Assembly (NCBI GenBank): GCA_016288755.1
Contig: JAEELE010000114.1
Span: 1 to 61,959 of the forward strand
Reading direction: 5' to 3'
Origin: Oscillospiraceae bacterium
GTDB taxonomy: Bacteria > Bacillota > Clostridia > Oscillospirales > Ruminococcaceae
DNA: 61,959 nt
Below, piece by piece: positions 59,901 through 61,959 of this stretch. Below the pieces are notes generated by a model, which saw only the letters and a list, made by a program, of their open reading frames with translations, had not been told where the DNA came from and made no database searches. Within the stretch, counting starts at the first letter, position 1; each line of letters opens with the position of its first letter. The translations under genes and the position numbers were made by a program.

Positions 59901-61959
59901 GAGAATGCGCGCAATGCCGGAACGGCGTCGGTCACGGTGACCTTCCTCGGCAACTATACCGGCGAGCTCCGTGCAGAATATCAGATCGAGCCGATGCCGC
60001 TGGATGCAGAGCTTGTCAGTCTCGCCGAATCATCCGTGTCATTCAGCGGAGCGGCGCAGACCCCCGAGGTGCTGTTCTCGGGCGAAACGCCGTGGCGCGC
60101 GGGCACCGATTACACGGTGACATATTCCCGCAACACCCACGCAGGCTTGGCGCAGGTGAACGTCACCGGCAAGGGCAATTATACCGGCGAGGTGAATCTG
60201 TCCTTCGAGATCCTGCCCTATGACATCGCAGACAGCAGCGCTGAAGTGCTCCAAAGCGAATGCATATGGAACGGCAGCGCGCAGACGCCGGAGGTCGGCG
60301 TTGAGGCAAACGGCGCGGCGCTTCTTGAGGGTACGGATTACGAGCTGCATTATCACGACAACATTTTGCCCGGCAAAGCGTCCGTTGAGATCAGCGGCAC
60401 CGGCGATTACACCGGCACAAAGACGCTGCAGTTCACGATCGTGCCCGCGCCGCTGACAGACGACATGTTTGAACCGGAATATCTCTCGCACGCATACACC
60501 GGCGCGCAGCTGACGCCGCATTTTCTCGCAGCGGACCCGGACACGCTGATCGAGGGCGAGACCTTCACGGTGACCTACGGCGAAAATACGAATGTCGGCG
60601 AGGGCACTGCGCTGATCAAGGGCAAGGGGAGCTATACAGGCGAGCTGCAGTATGTGTTTGACATTGTCCCGGCGGATATCAGCGAGACCGCAGAGATCAT
60701 GCCGGAATATCAGTTCATCACCTTTGACGGCAGCGCTGCCTATGAGCCCGCAGTGCAGGTCTCTGTCGGCGGAACGGTACTGCGCGCGGACGAATATATC
60801 GTCAGCTATGCGAAAAACCGGAATGCAGGCGAGGCGTCGGTCACAGTGACCTTCACAGGGAATTACACCGGAACGGCTGCGAGGAGCTTCACGATCCGTC
60901 CGGCAGATATGTCTGAGATCACAGCGGCAGTGCTTGCCGATTATGACGATCCGGTTTACAGCGGCAGCCCGAAGGAGCCCGCGGTGCATCTGGAGCTGGA
61001 AAACGGTTATGTGCTCACGCCGGATGACTACACGCTCTCCTACCGGAAGAACACCGACGCGGGTTCTTCGGCGGTTCTGGTCGAGGGAAAGGGCAATTTC
61101 ACCGGCGATCTGTCGCTCGAATTTGTGATCGAGCCCGCCGCGCTGGGACGCATCGTGCTGGAAGAAACCGTTCTCAGCGAGACCGGTGCGCCGCTGTGCC
61201 CGTCCGTGCATGTGTTTGCGGGCGACCCCGAGCATGAGCTCATTGCCGATCGGGATTATCAGGTGGTGTTCCGCGAGAATACCGACCCGGGCACCGGCTA
61301 TGCGGAGGTTCAGGGCATCGGCAATTACACGGGCACGCTGACGGCGGAATTTGTGATCGAGGAAACGACCGCATTGACCGAGACGACAACTACGGAAACC
61401 ACGACCGAGACGACAACTACGGAAACCACGACCGAGACGACGACCGCCGAGACGACTGTCACGACCGAGGAGACGACGACGACCGAGGAGACGACGACGA
61501 CCGAGGACACAACCGTTCCCGCACCGGAGACAACGACGACCGAGGAAACGACCGTCCCCGCACCGGAGACAACGACGACCGAGGACACGACCGTTCCCGC
61601 ACCGGAGACAACGACGACGACCGAGGACACGACCGTTCCCGCACCGGAGACGACGACGACCGAGGACACGACCGTTCCCGCGCCGGAGACAACGACGACC
61701 GAGGACACGACTGTTCCCGCACCGGAGACAACGACCACGACCGAGGAAACGACCGATTCCGCGCCGGAGACGACGACCACGACCGAGGAAACGACCGTTC
61801 CCGCACCGGAGACGACGACCGAGGACACGACCGTTCCCGCACCGGAGACGACGACCACGACCGAGGAAACGACCGTTCCCGCGCCGGAGACGACGACCAC
61901 GACCGAGGAAACGACCGTTCCCGCGCCGGAGACAACAACGACGACCGAGGAGACGACCG
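56940..61959 (+). CDS. Giant secreted repeat protein, cut by window end
   Basis: At least 1673 residues, still open at the window end. Residues 1-27 are a signal peptide (ends PSAADG). About 30-450 is a beta-rich, propeller-like domain with LVSGQDNPDESDALPVFD and HFLVAYNTVDQSRMSEYYNN. Two cysteine pairs follow (CSRCGETETF, CSGCGHTCTE), each in a short zinc-finger-like segment. From about 625 to 1475 there are about eleven repeats of roughly 80 residues of the YDG/MBG type: a VYDG or FSG start, a GTDYTVTYSRNTHAG-like middle and GKGNYTGEV. A Thr/Glu/Pro linker starts near 1476. ATG 56940 has GGAAAGGAG upstream. A dockerin or LPXTG end may lie beyond the window. Confidence 0.88.
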   Translation, partial: MKLQSRLLAMLSAAVLALSAVPAVPSAADGNALLCTGFSGKNVGAYNYSRWTTTVKSALLPLTDGWMRVQGGAESGKALIEYYDADFQLTDRMLLPLQLPVWGGFYTGSDGSYYLVSGQDNPDESDALPVFDIAEYTADWTLTGHDQLSGANTTVPFDSGAVRFADNGKYLIVHTAHEMYTDENGYNHQANVTIQFDMDTDRITDSTYEVEYGGGYVSHSFNQFVLLHGNHIVMLDHGDFYPRSIVLQELSKDFTTGGFMRSSSTEVNMVTIPDAGSETDMYDVNYTGCSAGGFLQSSTHFLVAYNTVDQSRMSEYYNNWSDPFTRNIMIAAVPKDALSDANVMRYALTEYPDGAAKGQTPHLVQLSDDAFAVLWQQGSQVNYTVIDGTGKPSGTVQTYAGELSDCVPVLNGGRLVWYTWNNDTVTFYSIDTSAPGTLAKTVMTAGHDFVLSGDPDENGNVTLVCSRCGETETFTVPTAYDVFWNSSRSSDKYLFSAEIPEDLDAGEGLYIWTRISAPSSPDNSEMVMEFTEGAEYLTPDRPGSLEIEQEFTVAEFDPERVSATVRIYPKYNPKLAEEYTLTFAHTYETGEVTLPTVDHEGVVTRVCSGCGHTCTETLPKLTALSDARVQITADSCVYDGSAQEPPLTVTLTNSDGTEILLKAGEDYTAVYSDNKDAGTGTVALTASADSMYVGGTASADFTIAPQPLEAANIWLFVNADRDPAKVFAPDFSVTDAQGNALTPETDYSFSFGENGSPLTVTGLGNYTGTVEKPFDPSRIDLSAFSLSFAETDMEKNRKAYYTGAAQEPDVTVTDGVRVLHAGEDYSISYADNTDCGTAALTVTGIGAYQGELTASFEILPLDLSDDAMFLAEITEELPIAFTGSLIKPQIGVRSLADDTVLTADQDYTVTYQDNLNAGPALVTVKGKGNYTGTVELPFEIVPFAVTAENCVLRLEYDSAVYDGENHLPSVTAVIGETELTASFNRNYENARNAGTASVTVTFLGNYTGELRAEYQIEPMPLDAELVSLAESSVSFSGAAQTPEVLFSGETPWRAGTDYTVTYSRNTHAGLAQVNVTGKGNYTGEVNLSFEILPYDIADSSAEVLQSECIWNGSAQTPEVGVEANGAALLEGTDYELHYHDNILPGKASVEISGTGDYTGTKTLQFTIVPAPLTDDMFEPEYLSHAYTGAQLTPHFLAADPDTLIEGETFTVTYGENTNVGEGTALIKGKGSYTGELQYVFDIVPADISETAEIMPEYQFITFDGSAAYEPAVQVSVGGTVLRADEYIVSYAKNRNAGEASVTVTFTGNYTGTAARSFTIRPADMSEITAAVLADYDDPVYSGSPKEPAVHLELENGYVLTPDDYTLSYRKNTDAGSSAVLVEGKGNFTGDLSLEFVIEPAALGRIVLEETVLSETGAPLCPSVHVFAGDPEHELIADRDYQVVFRENTDPGTGYAEVQGIGNYTGTLTAEFVIEETTALTETTTTETTTETTTTETTTETTTAETTVTTEETTTTEETTTTEDTTVPAPETTTTEETTVPAPETTTTEDTTVPAPETTTTTEDTTVPAPETTTTEDTTVPAPETTTTEDTTVPAPETTTTTEETTDSAPETTTTTEETTVPAPETTTEDTTVPAPETTTTTEETTVPAPETTTTTEETTVPAPETTTTTEETT
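61363..61959 (+). repeat. Thr-rich linker repeat (TTTEETTVPAPE)
   Basis: Short DNA units encoding ETTTT and then TTEETTVPAPE or TTEDTTVPAPE repeat every 33-39 bp up to the window end. It should be an extended, glycosylatable wall-spanning linker. Assembly of this stretch may be unreliable in copy number. Confidence 0.9.

Noticed and set aside
61325..61900. Repetitive minus-strand frame rich in VVVSGAG
   Set aside because: Shadow of the Thr-rich linker; the plus strand gives the sensible ETTT/PAPE linker in frame with the giant protein.
1..61959. CRISPR array to accompany the CARF nuclease
   Set aside because: The only regular direct repeats are the 30-bp coding repeat, the 96-bp promoter repeat and the Thr linker. 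None has unique spacers between short palindromic repeats.

Overview
The window looks like chromosome of an anaerobic, endospore-forming Clostridia of the Ruminococcus/Oscillospiraceae kind. The evidence is a GC-rich Gram-positive gene set, a full spoIIIA operon with sigK, two proteins ending in type I dockerins (a scaffoldin-based, cellulosome-like system), lipoproteins with Thr/Glu linkers, an LPXTG-anchored hydrolase and strong sigma-A promoters (TTGACA-N17-TATAAT). No tRNA, rRNA, CRISPR array, phage or insertion sequence was seen.

Layout. 1-8.5 kb: a GH43 arabinofuranosidase/xylosidase cut by the window start, an 817-residue protein with two cold-shock-like domains, an AraC regulator, an iron alcohol dehydrogenase, an atypical SDR and a lipoprotein. 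8.8-17.2 kb (minus strand): a ferredoxin-type aldo/keto reductase, rplJ-rplL behind an L10 leader, argR-recN-vanW, and a leucine-rich-repeat protein with a cysteine-peptidase-like domain and a dockerin. 17.4-19.2 kb: a P-loop ATPase and a transglutaminase-like lipoprotein. 19.4-34 kb is a housekeeping and sporulation core: efp and a CD1247-like gene; an FMN riboswitch with ribU; spoIIIAA-AH followed by sigK on the minus strand; and divergently yqhY-nusB-(tsaD-like)-xseA-xseB-dxs-tlyA-nadK, the order familiar from Firmicutes.

34-43.3 kb holds a peroxide-stress operon (glutathione peroxidase, TSCPD protein, OhrR) with a visible operator, then a tightly coupled cassette: ECF sigma factor, single-pass membrane protein with a duplicated sensor-like ectodomain, ABC ATPase, permease, a permease fused to a lipoprotein-like sensor, and a lipoprotein. 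43.3-46.9 kb: a MATE exporter and a two-component system. 47-51.2 kb: an orphan Card1-like CARF nuclease that appears cotranscribed with an LPQTG-anchored SGNH hydrolase. 51.4-54.9 kb: a GH95 fucosidase with F5/8C, CBM6 and dockerin modules. 55-62 kb: a lipoprotein, a 96-bp tandem repeat carrying decayed promoter copies, a membrane-anchored protein of unknown role with a weak bilin-reductase resemblance, and a giant secreted repeat protein cut by the window end.

The extracellular enzymes (GH43, GH95, the LRR-peptidase) suggest a plant- or host-glycan degrader. The most promising under-described items are the ECF-sensor-ABC cassette, the orphan CARF nuclease operon, the LRR-peptidase-dockerin protein and the tandem cold-shock-like protein.
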